NCBI RefSeq assembly: GCF_923079645.1
Contig: NZ_CAKLPY010000001.1
Span: 620,001-684,000, forward strand
Reading direction: 5' to 3'
DNA length: 64,000 nt
DNA from: Emticicia aquatica
GTDB lineage: Bacteria; Bacteroidota; Bacteroidia; Cytophagales; Spirosomataceae
The notes under the pieces are model-generated. The model was not told the DNA's origin and searched no databases. It worked only from the letters and a program-made list of their open reading frames with translations. Every line of letters begins with the position of its first letter. Within the stretch, counting starts at the first letter, position 1. This document shows positions 17,795 to 25,953 of the stretch, piece by piece. A program made the position numbers and the translations under genes.

Positions 17795-18478
17795 CTAAAG
17801 ACTATCGGACAAGTCTCGTAATTGCCCTTTGTCACAATAAAGTGTACGGTGCGGATAACGTTCGATTAACTCAAAATCGTGGGTTGCCATCAGTACGGCA
17901 GTGTTTGATTTTTTATTAATATCAAGGAAAAGTTTCAGAATATCAACTGACATTTCAGGGTCGAGATTTCCTGTGGGTTCATCAGCAAGAATAATATCGG
18001 GCTTATTGAGTAAAGCTCGTGCAATTCCAACTCTTTGTTGTTCCCCACCAGAGAGTTGATGTGGCATTTTTTCGAGGATATGTGGTAAATTGACTAAATT
18101 TAGAACCTCTAAAATACGTTCATTCATTTCATTTTTATCAGTTAAACCCATTGCTTTTAGATAAAAACGAAGATTTTTGTCAATATTTCTATCACTTAAC
18201 AACTGAAAATCTTGAAAAACAATGCCAATGTTACGTCTTAAATAAGGTATTTGTGAACGTTTTAAGGCATGAAGTTCAAATCCACCCACAATTCCAGTAC
18301 CTTTTTCGAGCCAAAGGTCAGCGTAAAGTGTTTGTAATAAAGAAGATTTTCCACTACCCGTTCGACCAATCAAATACACAAATTCTCCATTTTTGATACT
18401 AAAATTCACATCAGACAAGACTAATTGTTCTCGTTGATAAATGAAAGCATTTTGAAGTGAAATGACCGAACGATTCAT
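17795..18478 (-). CDS. ftsE: FtsE-type ABC transporter ATP-binding protein
   Basis: 227 residues from the ATG at 18478 (an in-frame TTG at 18487 is less likely). Walker A is GRTGSGKSS, Q-loop VFQDFQLL, signature LSGGEQQRVGIARAL, Walker B IILADEPTGNLDPE and switch His in MATHDFEL. The sequence is FtsE-like: with FtsX it controls septal peptidoglycan hydrolases at division. No ftsX lies next to it, which is common in Bacteroidota, so assignment rests on sequence type alone. LolD- or MacB-type ATPases are the alternative. Confidence 0.8.
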   Translation of the reverse strand: MNRSVISLQNAFIYQREQLVLSDVNFSIKNGEFVYLIGRTGSGKSSLLQTLYADLWLEKGTGIVGGFELHALKRSQIPYLRRNIGIVFQDFQLLSDRNIDKNLRFYLKAMGLTDKNEMNERILEVLNLVNLPHILEKMPHQLSGGEQQRVGIARALLNKPDIILADEPTGNLDPEMSVDILKLFLDINKKSNTAVLMATHDFELIERYPHRTLYCDKGQLRDLSDSL

Positions 18479-18492
18479 AATTATCAATTATG

Positions 18493-18539
18493 AATTAAGC
18501 ATGATGATTAAAACTAGATTTTAATCATCATGCTTAATT
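18493..18539 (-). terminator. Long perfect hairpin between fsa and ftsE
   Basis: Arms of 21 bases (18493-18513 and 18519-18539) pair without mismatch around a 5-base loop (CTAGA). It lies 11 bases after the aldolase stop codon and about 15 bases before the ftsE ATG. Probably a terminator of the aldolase gene, though no T run follows. Confidence 0.65.
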
Positions 18540-18550
18540 TAACATTAAAT

Positions 18551-19210
18551 TTATTTGTTGTTTACTTTTGCGTAATCAGCTAAGAATTTAGCCAAACCGC
18601 TATCAGTTAATGGATGATTGACCAATGCAAGAATTGCAGAAAGTGGGCCAGTCATTACATCTGCTCCAATTTTTGCACATTGAATAATGTGTAATGGATG
18701 ACGAACTGAAGCAGCTAAGATTTGTGTTTCGTAACCGTAGTTATCATAGATAGTACGAATATCTTCAATCAAAATCATGCCGTCAGATGAAATATCATCC
18801 AAACGACCTACGAACGGAGATACATAAGTAGCACCAGCTTTTGCTGCCAATAGAGCCTGACCCGCTGAAAATACTAATGTACAATTGGTTTTAATGCCTC
18901 TTTCTGAAAAGTATTTGATAGCTTTGATACCATCTTTTATCATCGGTACTTTTACTACGATTTGCTCGTCAATTTCAGCTAATTCCTCTCCTTCAGCAAT
19001 CATTTCGTTGAAAGTTGTTGAAATAACTTCGGCACTTACATCGCCATCAACAATATCGCAGATTGCCTTATAATGACGCATAACATTGTTTTTTCCAGCA
19101 ATGCCTTCTTTTGCCATTAGAGAAGGGTTGGTTGTTACACCATCAAGTATGCCTAAATCTTGTGCTTCTTGAATATCTTTGAGGGAGGCGGTATCAATAA
19201 AAAATTTCAT
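18551..19210 (-). CDS. fsa: Fructose-6-phosphate aldolase / TalC-type transaldolase
   Basis: A 219-residue TIM-barrel protein, the short length of the FSA/TalC subfamily. Signature blocks are [44 protein letters not shown] (Schiff-base lysine region), [28 protein letters not shown] and the C-terminal GADVMTGPL. It transfers or releases dihydroxyacetone units in the non-oxidative pentose phosphate pathway. Transaldolase versus aldolase activity cannot be decided by eye. The SRP RNA gene lies upstream and is transcribed toward it. Confidence 0.93.
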   Translation of the reverse strand: MKFFIDTASLKDIQEAQDLGILDGVTTNPSLMAKEGIAGKNNVMRHYKAICDIVDGDVSAEVISTTFNEMIAEGEELAEIDEQIVVKVPMIKDGIKAIKYFSERGIKTNCTLVFSAGQALLAAKAGATYVSPFVGRLDDISSDGMILIEDIRTIYDNYGYETQILAASVRHPLHIIQCAKIGADVMTGPLSAILALVNHPLTDSGLAKFLADYAKVNNK

Positions 19211-19303
19211 GGGAAATAATTAGTGAATATAAAAGAATGATTAAAAAACTGAGATACTGAACGTATATGTTAGTTGGGCGAATGCCATCGAATCAAAAAA
19301 AAA

Positions 19304-19380
19304 GGCAAATTCACCGCTCAACCACAGTACCCTTGCTTCGGTCAAGACCTGGGGGATTCAGCAGGAGCTGGTAATTTGCC
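19304..19380 (-). ncRNA. ffs: Signal recognition particle RNA, bacterial small type (4.5S-like)
   Basis: The minus-strand transcript forms one long hairpin: GGCAAATT at the 5' end pairs with AATTTGCC at the 3' end, then ACC/GGT and GCTC/GAGC, then a CCCC/GGGG-type helix. The tip aligns base for base with E. coli helix 8: conserved AGG on the 5' side and AGCA on the 3' side of the symmetric loop, with 10 bases between them in both. The loop itself reads UGAC (URRC class) rather than GGAA. Nine T residues (19295-19303 on the complement) follow the closing stem, making it its own terminator. A TTG-N20-TACCTTTG promoter lies just upstream. It is a partner of Ffh in membrane targeting. Confidence 0.92.
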
Positions 19381-19384
19381 GACA

Positions 19385-19415
19385 CAAAGGTAAGGAAATT
19401 TTCATCTGTCTGCAA
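19385..19415 (-). promoter_or_regulatory. Promoter of the SRP RNA gene
   Basis: On the minus strand: TTG (19413-19415), 20 bases, then TACCTTTG (19385-19392), an exact fit to the Bacteroidota -33/-7 pattern. The -7 box ends 5 bases before the first G of the RNA (19380), as expected for a start there. This is the best promoter in the window. Confidence 0.85.
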
Positions 19416-19610
19416 ACGTTTTTTATATATTAAAGTTATTAGTTTTTAGAAAAAAACAATAATAAAGCTTTAATGAATTGATAATCAATGAGTTATTGTA
19501 AGAAAAATAGATAATTTTAAAAATAAGAATAGATATCATATTTTTAATTTGACCTTAATTGTAATTTTGAGTTCTTTTGAATGATATTCCTAACCAAAAC
19601 ATATTAAGTC

Positions 19611-19943
19611 ATGTTTCAAAAAATAATTCTTTGGTTTTTTATTGTTGTATTTTTTGCATTTGCATTGGTGCAGTACAATGACCCCGACCCATATATTTGG
19701 ATTCCTACTTATTTAATTCCCACCTATTTATGTTATTATAAATTGAAAGGTAAGGGCGAAAAAATCATGTATTTTAGTGTTGGGTTATTATTTTTAATGT
19801 GGGCAATTAATCAATTTCCTCCAGCTTGGGAAGGCGTTTTGCTTAATCAAGGTATGAAAACAGTTAATATCGAATTAGGTAGAGAATCGCTCGGTTTAGG
19901 CTGTTGTACAATTGGATTGTGGATTTGTGCTGCGTTGAAATAA
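19611..19943 (+). CDS. TMEM220-family membrane protein
   Basis: A 110-residue protein with about four hydrophobic helices. The conserved block FALVQYNDPDPYIWIPTYL near the N-terminus and MKTVNIELGRESLGLGCC near the end are hallmarks of the transmembrane-220 family. Function unknown. It stands alone, with a TAATTTTG box at 19562-19569 upstream and a strong terminator downstream. Confidence 0.85.
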   Translation: MFQKIILWFFIVVFFAFALVQYNDPDPYIWIPTYLIPTYLCYYKLKGKGEKIMYFSVGLLFLMWAINQFPPAWEGVLLNQGMKTVNIELGRESLGLGCCTIGLWICAALK

Positions 19944-19954
19944 TTTGCCATCAA

Positions 19955-19993
19955 TAAGATACGAGATAAAAAATGAATTTATCTCGTATCTTA
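19955..19993. terminator. Bidirectional terminator between TMEM220 and ligA
   Basis: Arms of about 16 bases (19955-19970 and 19978-19993; core AAGATACGAGATAA) around a 7-base loop, placed between two convergent stop codons. Confidence 0.88.
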
Positions 19994-20003
19994 AATCTTG
20001 ATT

Positions 20004-22079
20004 TTAATTTAGCATTGCCATAAATTCTTCTTCTGAAATCATGGTCACGTTGAGTTTTTTGGCTTTTTCAATTTTAGACGAACCAGGTTTTTCTCCTACA
20101 ATCAAAAAATCCAATTTCCCTGAAACGCCACTAACTACTTTTCCGCCGTTGGCTTCGATTTTTTGTTCGAGTGCCTCCCGTTCAAAGTTCTCAAATGTAC
20201 CAGTATAAAGGAATGTTTTACCTGTAAGTTGGTCGCTTTCGATTTCTTTAATTTCATCTTGAGCTGCAAATTGCAAACCAGCCAAACGTAGTTTTTCGAT
20301 AAAAATTTGATTGTCATCGTTTTGGAAATATTCTACAATACTTTGAGCAATTTTATCGCCAATTTCGGGTGCGGTGCGAAGTGTTTCGTAATCTGCATTT
20401 TTAATATTGTCGATATTTTTAAAAAAACTTGCTAATTTCTCCGCAACAGTTGCTCCGACGTAACGAATTCCAATACCGAAAAGTACTTGTTTGAATGGCA
20501 CTTGCTTCGACTTTTCGATGCCCTCTAAAATATTTTGTACAGTTTTTTCTTTGAAACCAATTTTCCTGATTTTGCCCGTAACTTCGTCTTCAGTGATTTT
20601 TTCGAGTCCAAAAAGTTTTTCGTAGGTCAAATCGTATAAATCAGTTACATCTCTTACCAAGCCTTTATCGTAAAGTAATTCTATTTTTCCTTCACCCAAA
20701 CTGTCAATATTCATGGCTTTTCGGTGAATAAAATGCTCTATTTTTCCACGAATTTGTGGAGGACAGCCTTTTTCATTGGGACAATAATGATTTGCTTCAC
20801 CTTCTTTTCGAGTTAATTCGGCTCCACATTCAGGACAATTTGTCGGATAAACAATTTCTTGCGTATTGAACATATCGCGTTTTGATAAATCAACAGCTGT
20901 AACTTTTGGGATAATTTCGCCACCTTTTTCCACAAAAACAGTATCTCCGATTCTTAATCCAAGTCGTTCTATTTCGTTGGCATTGTGCAGTGAAGCACGC
21001 TTAACGGTTGTTCCTGAAAGATGAATGCCTTTATTATTACGTTTTTCATTATCCAATTCGGCTACTGGCGTAATTGCTCCTGTTCGTCCAACTTGATAAG
21101 TGACTGCTTTCAAAATAGCGGGTTTCGATTCGGCTTTATATTTATAGGCAATAGCCCAACGTGGACTTTTGGCAGTATAGCCTAGTTCGGCTCTTTGGGC
21201 AATCGAATTGAGTTTAATTACGATGCCATCAGTTGCTAAAGGTAAAGAAAAACGTTTTTCATCCCAAAGCTTAATATAAGCCATCACGTCTTGAATATCG
21301 CTACATTTTTGCCAAGTCGGAGATACATTAAATCCAAGATTTTTAAGTGCAATCAAGCTTTCTTCGTGTGTGCTGAAAATTTCTTCGTCTGATAAAAATT
21401 GATAAACATACGCATCAAGTCCACGGCGAGCAACTTCGGCCGAATCTTGCAATTTGAAACTTCCTGAAGCGGCGTTTCTTGCATTGGCATAACTTTCTTC
21501 GCCTGCTGCTTCAGCATCGGCGTTCATTTTTTCAAAGGAAGAATAGGGGAGAAAACCTTCGCCACGAATCTCGAAAGACAAAAGATTGGCAATTTGAGAT
21601 TTTGGATTTACTTTGAGAGGAATGGTTTTGATTGTTTTTACATTATTTGTAATATCGTCGCCTCTTACGCCATCACCACGGGTTACACCACGGACAAAAA
21701 TACCGTTTTCGTAGGTCATGGAAAGTGAAATTCCATCAAATTTTAATTCACAAATATATTCGTAGGCTTCGCCGTTGAGTCCTTTTCGCACCCTTTCGTC
21801 AAAGTCAATGAGTTCTTGTTCATTATAAGTATTTGCCAACGAAAGCATTGGATAACGATGCTCGACACTAGCAAAATTTTTGGTAACAGTGCCGCCAACT
21901 CGATGTGTTGGTGATTCGAGTAATTTTAAATCAGGATATTGGGTTTCGAGGTTTTCCAATTCCTTTAACATCAAATCAAAATTTTGGTCAGAAATCTCTG
22001 AGACACTATCTACATAATAGCGTTGGTTATAATAATTGAGCTTTTCTGTCAGTTCTGCTATTCTTTCGGCAGGATTCAT
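20004..22079 (-). CDS. ligA: NAD+-dependent DNA ligase
   Basis: 691 residues from the ATG at 22079 (MNPAERIAELTEKLNYYNQRYY), the usual LigA start; an upstream in-frame TTG at 22121 would add a non-family extension. Seen in order: the Ia domain YYxxSxxEISDQNFD, the adenylation motif CELKFDGISL (Lys nucleophile), OB fold, the four-cysteine zinc finger CPECGAELTRKEGEANHYCP, HhH repeats, and a C-terminal BRCT domain (LTGKTFLYTGTFENFERE onward). It seals nicks in replication and repair. Downstream of frr on the same strand, but a terminator separates them. Confidence 0.97.
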   Translation of the reverse strand: MNPAERIAELTEKLNYYNQRYYVDSVSEISDQNFDLMLKELENLETQYPDLKLLESPTHRVGGTVTKNFASVEHRYPMLSLANTYNEQELIDFDERVRKGLNGEAYEYICELKFDGISLSMTYENGIFVRGVTRGDGVRGDDITNNVKTIKTIPLKVNPKSQIANLLSFEIRGEGFLPYSSFEKMNADAEAAGEESYANARNAASGSFKLQDSAEVARRGLDAYVYQFLSDEEIFSTHEESLIALKNLGFNVSPTWQKCSDIQDVMAYIKLWDEKRFSLPLATDGIVIKLNSIAQRAELGYTAKSPRWAIAYKYKAESKPAILKAVTYQVGRTGAITPVAELDNEKRNNKGIHLSGTTVKRASLHNANEIERLGLRIGDTVFVEKGGEIIPKVTAVDLSKRDMFNTQEIVYPTNCPECGAELTRKEGEANHYCPNEKGCPPQIRGKIEHFIHRKAMNIDSLGEGKIELLYDKGLVRDVTDLYDLTYEKLFGLEKITEDEVTGKIRKIGFKEKTVQNILEGIEKSKQVPFKQVLFGIGIRYVGATVAEKLASFFKNIDNIKNADYETLRTAPEIGDKIAQSIVEYFQNDDNQIFIEKLRLAGLQFAAQDEIKEIESDQLTGKTFLYTGTFENFEREALEQKIEANGGKVVSGVSGKLDFLIVGEKPGSSKIEKAKKLNVTMISEEEFMAMLN

Positions 22080-22138
22080 ATTAATATATATATGTGGTAA
22101 ATACCCAATAATAAAGTGCAATTTATGAATATTTCATT

Positions 22139-22167
22139 AAAAAAGCCTGCTTTTTAGGGCAGGCTTT
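22139..22167 (-). terminator. Terminator after frr
   Basis: On the minus strand: AAAGCCTGC, an 8-base loop, GCAGGCTTT, then a run of T. It lies about 40 bases after the frr stop codon and upstream of ligA. Confidence 0.88.
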
Positions 22168-22204
22168 CAATATTTTTGGCACTAAAATGATGTTTTCTGT
22201 TCGT

Positions 22205-22765
22205 CTATACTTGCATGATGTCTTTTTCTTTATCGGCCATCATTTGTTCTGCTTTTTGAACAAAAGTATCAGTCATTTTCTGAACACGGTCTTCTGCTTT
22301 TTTTACTTCGTCTTCAGAGCCACCATCTTTCTGAATTTTTTTCAGTTCATCATTCGCTTCTTGACGAACTTTACGGATGTTTACACGAGCAACTTCGATT
22401 TCATTTTTGGCTTTCTTTACCAAATCTCTACGACGTTCTTCGGTCAATGGTGGAATATTTAAACGGATAATTTCACCATCATTTGCTGGTGAAAGACCAA
22501 TATTAGAGTTGATGATTGCACGTTCAATATCGTTGATGAGTTTACGTTCAAACGGTTTGATTGAAAGTGTACGAGCATCGGGTGTACTGATGGATGCAAC
22601 TTGGCTTAGTGGGGTCGGTGAACCATAATATTCGACCTGAATGCCATCGAGCATTTGCGTTGAGGCACGTCCAGCTCTGATTTTTGAAAGTTCAATTTGT
22701 GTATGTTTCAAGGCACGCTCCATCGTGTCTTTTGTCATATCAAGGACTAATTCTATTTCTTCCAT
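22205..22765 (-). CDS. frr: Ribosome recycling factor
   Basis: 186 residues, the exact family length. Typical blocks: LSKIRAGRASTQMLDGIQVEYYGSPTPL, the ISTPDARTLSIKPF region, GLSPANDGEIIRLNIPPLTEERR and VRQEANDELKK. With EF-G it splits post-termination ribosomes. In most bacteria frr directly follows pyrH. Here two extra genes lie between them on the same strand, and the second ends only 2 bases before this ATG. Confidence 0.98.
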   Translation of the reverse strand: MEEIELVLDMTKDTMERALKHTQIELSKIRAGRASTQMLDGIQVEYYGSPTPLSQVASISTPDARTLSIKPFERKLINDIERAIINSNIGLSPANDGEIIRLNIPPLTEERRRDLVKKAKNEIEVARVNIRKVRQEANDELKKIQKDGGSEDEVKKAEDRVQKMTDTFVQKAEQMMADKEKDIMQV

Positions 22766-22767
22766 TT

Positions 22768-23214
22768 TTAAATTGTTTCAGACAATAAAATGTTTTTATG
22801 TTTGATTCTATTTTTAAGTTTTCTTTTAAGTTTGATATAATCTTCGCTTTCAATATCTCTTTGATAAACTTTACTTAGTACAATTCGAGCGTTAATTTCA
22901 AAGTCTGAAAGTTCTATCTGAAATAATTGAATAACATTAAGGATTTGTTTAGCAGCGTGTTCTAAATCACTTCCTTTGAGTTCGATTAAATAAGCCTTTT
23001 TGGGTTCACCACAACTCAAAATCATGAAATCACATTTGCGTTGTTGTTCACCTTTGACTAAACATTCATCTACTCGAATCTTAACGACAAAATTACTTGA
23101 TTTATTAATGTATTGGTAAGTTTTACCTTTTTCAGTACAAAAAATAGTTTTTATTTTACCGCTTTGCTCTTCACATTTACTAAATGGATTACAGTTTTCG
23201 TTAGACATTTTCAT
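22768..23214 (-). CDS. Putative PD-(D/E)XK nuclease-like partner of the upstream AAA ATPase
   Basis: About 148 residues from the ATG at 23214 (a second ATG at 23208 is also possible; an upstream TTG at 23220 is unlikely). Not a family I can name. The centre carries a possible nuclease core: Asp62 in RKCDFMIL, then 15 residues on Glu78-x-Lys80 in YLIELKGSD, then a helix with KQI at 89-91, which matches the D-(x)n-ExK plus helix Gln layout of the PD-(D/E)XK fold. The C-terminus is very basic (KLKRKLKNRIKHKN), as for nucleic-acid binding. Six cysteines are scattered through it. Its start overlaps the end of the ATPase gene and its stop is 2 bases from frr. Confidence 0.6.
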   Translation of the reverse strand: MKMSNENCNPFSKCEEQSGKIKTIFCTEKGKTYQYINKSSNFVVKIRVDECLVKGEQQRKCDFMILSCGEPKKAYLIELKGSDLEHAAKQILNVIQLFQIELSDFEINARIVLSKVYQRDIESEDYIKLKRKLKNRIKHKNILLSETI

Positions 23215-24490
23215 TAGCAAATTCTAAATCAAGTAGTCTATCAAAATCTTTATTTATTTCTCCTGCAACGGCATTTAATTGCTGGATTTTTATCATTTCA
23301 GCTTCATCATCATATATGTTTTTGATAATACCATTTTCTAAAAAACCTGCAAAAATTCTATCTTTATTTACCCACAATTCTCTCGGAACTATTTTTTCAA
23401 CTTCTTCTGGGTTTGTTTGCCCGATTCGGTAAGCATTTATCAGAATATTTAAAGCCCCCAAAATATAATGACTATGAGTGGTGATAATTACCTGATTGCC
23501 TTCTTGATTTGCCAGTAATGAAATCAAATAAGTAATGTCTTTTTGTGCTTCTGGAAATAGGTGAGCTTCGGGCTCTTCTATTATTACAAAATTATTTTTT
23601 CGATTTAGAAAAATTTTATCGTATAAAAAAACAAGTAACCAGATAGATTCTTTTTGCCCAGATGAAGATGAAACTAAGTCAATAATAATGTCATTTTCAA
23701 GTATTATTTTGTCATTCTGACCACTGATATACTTTCCTTTGAGTATTTTTTTTTCAAAATATTTGCATAATTCCAATTCTTTTTTGGAAAACGAATTACT
23801 TCTGTTTTTGACTATATATTCAAATCCTTCAAACCCTTTTTCAAAGTTTTTTCTGTTTTTTGTTATTTCCTTCTTGAATTTACTATCAATTGATTCATTG
23901 ATATCTTCAAAAAATATAGGGCCATTTACTGGTATATAAGAATTAATATTGTAAAAAGAACGATTATCAGGAAGAAAATAAACCCTTTTATAATCACCAA
24001 AAATTAATTGAAGATGTTTAATAATATTCTTACTATTAATCTTTTCATGTAATATTTCAAATGTTACTTTATCACTTGGCTCGGAGAAAGAATAGAATTC
24101 TTTAACATCAGTTATCAGTTTTTCTAATATTTTTTTGGATAAATTATCAATTTCAGTAACCTCTTTTTCAAAGTTTGAAAAAATTTTGATATATGTTTTT
24201 TCTTCAAAGTAAAATTCAATTTCAAAATGTGAATTGTTTTTTTCAATTACAGAAAAGAGTTCTCTTCTTATGTAATTGAAAAGTCCATCTAAATTGAATT
24301 CAGATTCCGTTTGCAATTCAAAATATGAAAAAAAACGAAAAATTATGGATTGAAGGTCTTTTCCAAAATAAATCAACTTTGCCAGCGTACTTTTGCCAGA
24401 TGCTTGTGGGCCAAGAAAAACCATATAGTCCTTTATTTCAAGGTCTATATCTTTTAATGGGCCAAAGTTTTTGACAATAATTCGTTGCAT
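23201..24490 (-). CDS. AAA/ABC-type ATPase (OLD/SMC-like), putative defence ATPase
   Basis: A 429-residue soluble protein. It starts IVKNFGPLKDIDLEIKDY, the usual beta strands of SMC/OLD-like ATPases. Walker A GPQASGKST is at 27-35, an ABC-signature-like VSSSSGQKES at 273-282, Walker B FVIIEEPEAHLFPEA at 301-315 and a His switch TTHSHY at 337-342. The 240-residue middle is a helical, charged insert. No TOPRIM domain follows, unlike OLD or GajA. ATPases of this build are found in anti-phage pairs such as PARIS and Septu, but neither partner type matches. Its codon and base use is far AT-richer than pyrH or frr on either side. It lies 59 bases after pyrH, with no obvious promoter of its own. 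Confidence 0.8.
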   Translation of the reverse strand: MQRIIVKNFGPLKDIDLEIKDYMVFLGPQASGKSTLAKLIYFGKDLQSIIFRFFSYFELQTESEFNLDGLFNYIRRELFSVIEKNNSHFEIEFYFEEKTYIKIFSNFEKEVTEIDNLSKKILEKLITDVKEFYSFSEPSDKVTFEILHEKINSKNIIKHLQLIFGDYKRVYFLPDNRSFYNINSYIPVNGPIFFEDINESIDSKFKKEITKNRKNFEKGFEGFEYIVKNRSNSFSKKELELCKYFEKKILKGKYISGQNDKIILENDIIIDLVSSSSGQKESIWLLVFLYDKIFLNRKNNFVIIEEPEAHLFPEAQKDITYLISLLANQEGNQVIITTHSHYILGALNILINAYRIGQTNPEEVEKIVPRELWVNKDRIFAGFLENGIIKNIYDDEAEMIKIQQLNAVAGEINKDFDRLLDLEFANENV

Positions 24491-24549
24491 ACGCTAATAG
24501 TGATTTGTAAATTCGGCTTCGTTCAGTTACCGATTTATTAAAATAGAAT

Positions 24550-25266
24550 TTACTCGCCAACCAAAGTTCCTACTTCTTCGCCTTGAACAACTTTAGTTAA
24601 ATTACCACTTACATTCATATCAAAAACGATGATGGGCATTTTATTTTCTTTGCAAAGGGCAAATGCAGTTAAATCCATCACTTTAAGATTTTTATTTATG
24701 GCTTCATCGTAGCCAATTTTGCTGTATTTTGTAGCTGAAGGGTCTTTTTTAGGGTCAGCGGTATATACACCGTCAACACTCGTACCTTTCATCAATACAT
24801 CAACGCCAAGTTCGTTGGCTCTTAAAGCTCCACCCGAATCGGTTGAGAAATATGGATTTCCAGTTCCTGCTCCTAAAATCACGATTCTTCCTTTTTCGAG
24901 GTGACGAATAGCACGACGGCGAATAAATGGCTCGGCAACTTGTTCCATTTTTATGGCTGACATCAGACGAGTATTTAAACCTGCTCTTTCTAAGGCACTT
25001 TGTACCGCCATTCCGTTAATTACGGTTGCAATCATTCCCATGTAATCGCCTTGCTCACGGTCAATTCCTGAACTTAAGCTTGCACCACGAAAAATATTTC
25101 CACCGCCAATCACGATGGCCACTTGGCAACCGAGAGCAACAACAGATTTAATTTCTTGGGCATACTGCGAAAGAATATCGGAGTTAATAATTTGGCTTTT
25201 ATCGCCACCGTTGAGGGCTTCGCCACTTAATTTGAGTAGAATTCGCTTATATTTTAGTTCAGACAT
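24550..25266 (-). CDS. pyrH: UMP kinase
   Basis: A 238-residue enzyme of the amino acid kinase fold. [14 protein letters not shown] is at the N-terminus, [10 protein letters not shown] near residue 54, [15 protein letters not shown] near 75, and [22 protein letters not shown] near 130. It phosphorylates UMP to UDP and is GTP/UTP-regulated in most bacteria. First gene of the pyrH/ATPase/nuclease-like/frr run. A TAACTTTG box is upstream. Confidence 0.97.
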   Translation of the reverse strand: MSELKYKRILLKLSGEALNGGDKSQIINSDILSQYAQEIKSVVALGCQVAIVIGGGNIFRGASLSSGIDREQGDYMGMIATVINGMAVQSALERAGLNTRLMSAIKMEQVAEPFIRRRAIRHLEKGRIVILGAGTGNPYFSTDSGGALRANELGVDVLMKGTSVDGVYTADPKKDPSATKYSKIGYDEAINKNLKVMDLTAFALCKENKMPIIVFDMNVSGNLTKVVQGEEVGTLVGE

Positions 25267-25284
25267 TGACTGTTTATTTTAAAG

Positions 25285-25292
25285 CAAAGTTA
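25285..25292 (-). promoter_or_regulatory. Candidate -7 box (TAACTTTG) for pyrH
   Basis: Exact TAnnTTTG match on the minus strand, 18 bases upstream of the pyrH ATG. No clear TTG at the usual spacing. If real, it would drive pyrH, the inserted gene pair and frr as one transcript. Confidence 0.5.
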
Positions 25293-25367
25293 TGTTTAAA
25301 TTTTGAAGTTTTGAAAATATGTGAATAGAAATTTGATTTTTATAGCAGATTGAAATGATTGGATATG

Positions 25368-25416
25368 AAAAAAGACAAGGTTGACGATTCAATAAGGAAA
25401 CGCATACTTGTCTTTT
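25368..25416 (-). terminator. Terminator after the biotin carrier gene
   Basis: On the minus strand, AAAAGACAAG pairs with CTTGTCTTTT around a loop of about 27 bases and is followed by a T run. Placed 29 bases after the biotin-carrier stop, it separates that gene from pyrH. Confidence 0.7.
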
Positions 25417-25444
25417 CTAATGTATTTATAGTCGGTTAATTATT

Positions 25445-25942
25445 TTATTCAAATTCCATAATTAACTGCCCTTTTTCGACGCTATCACCCGTGTTTGTTT
25501 TGATACTTTTTACTTTTCCATCACCAGCTGCTTTGATTGCATTTTCCATTTTCATGGCGACTAAAATCAGTAAAACATCTCCTTTTTTAACTTCATCACC
25601 AACTTTAACTTTCATTTCAAAAATCAAACCAGGCATTGGGGCTTTCAGATTATTGAGTTTGGCTGATGCCGTATTGTTGATGCCCATTTTTTCTAAAAGT
25701 AAATCTGTACGATTTTTTAGATTAACTATGTGAATGGTATCTTTTACTTTGATTTTGAAGATTTTCTCGGCATAATCAGCTTCTACCAATTCGGCATTAT
25801 AAGATTGATTATCTTTAATAATATGAAAATGTTTATCCGAAATTTGTCGAAAATCCCATTCAAAAGGTTCTCTATTAAGTAAAATCTGCTCTTTTTCTTC
25901 TGAAATCTCAAAGCTACGGTCGTTGATGATTGCTTTTAGCAT
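25445..25942 (-). CDS. Biotin carboxyl carrier protein (biotin/lipoyl-attachment domain)
   Basis: A 165-residue protein. The last 70 residues are a biotinyl domain (APMPGLIFEMKVKVGDEVKKG) with the biotin-attachment motif VAMKMEN at 128-134 (Lys131). The N-terminal half is a small beta-rich domain, as in carrier subunits of propionyl/methylmalonyl-CoA or pyruvate-type carboxylases, rather than the Ala/Pro-rich linker of AccB. No carboxylase or transferase gene is adjacent. The next gene upstream is an EamA exporter that ends 11 bases before it, so the two may be co-transcribed. Confidence 0.87.
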   Translation of the reverse strand: MLKAIINDRSFEISEEKEQILLNREPFEWDFRQISDKHFHIIKDNQSYNAELVEADYAEKIFKIKVKDTIHIVNLKNRTDLLLEKMGINNTASAKLNNLKAPMPGLIFEMKVKVGDEVKKGDVLLILVAMKMENAIKAAGDGKVKSIKTNTGDSVEKGQLIMEFE

Positions 25943-25953
25943 GGTTTGATAGA

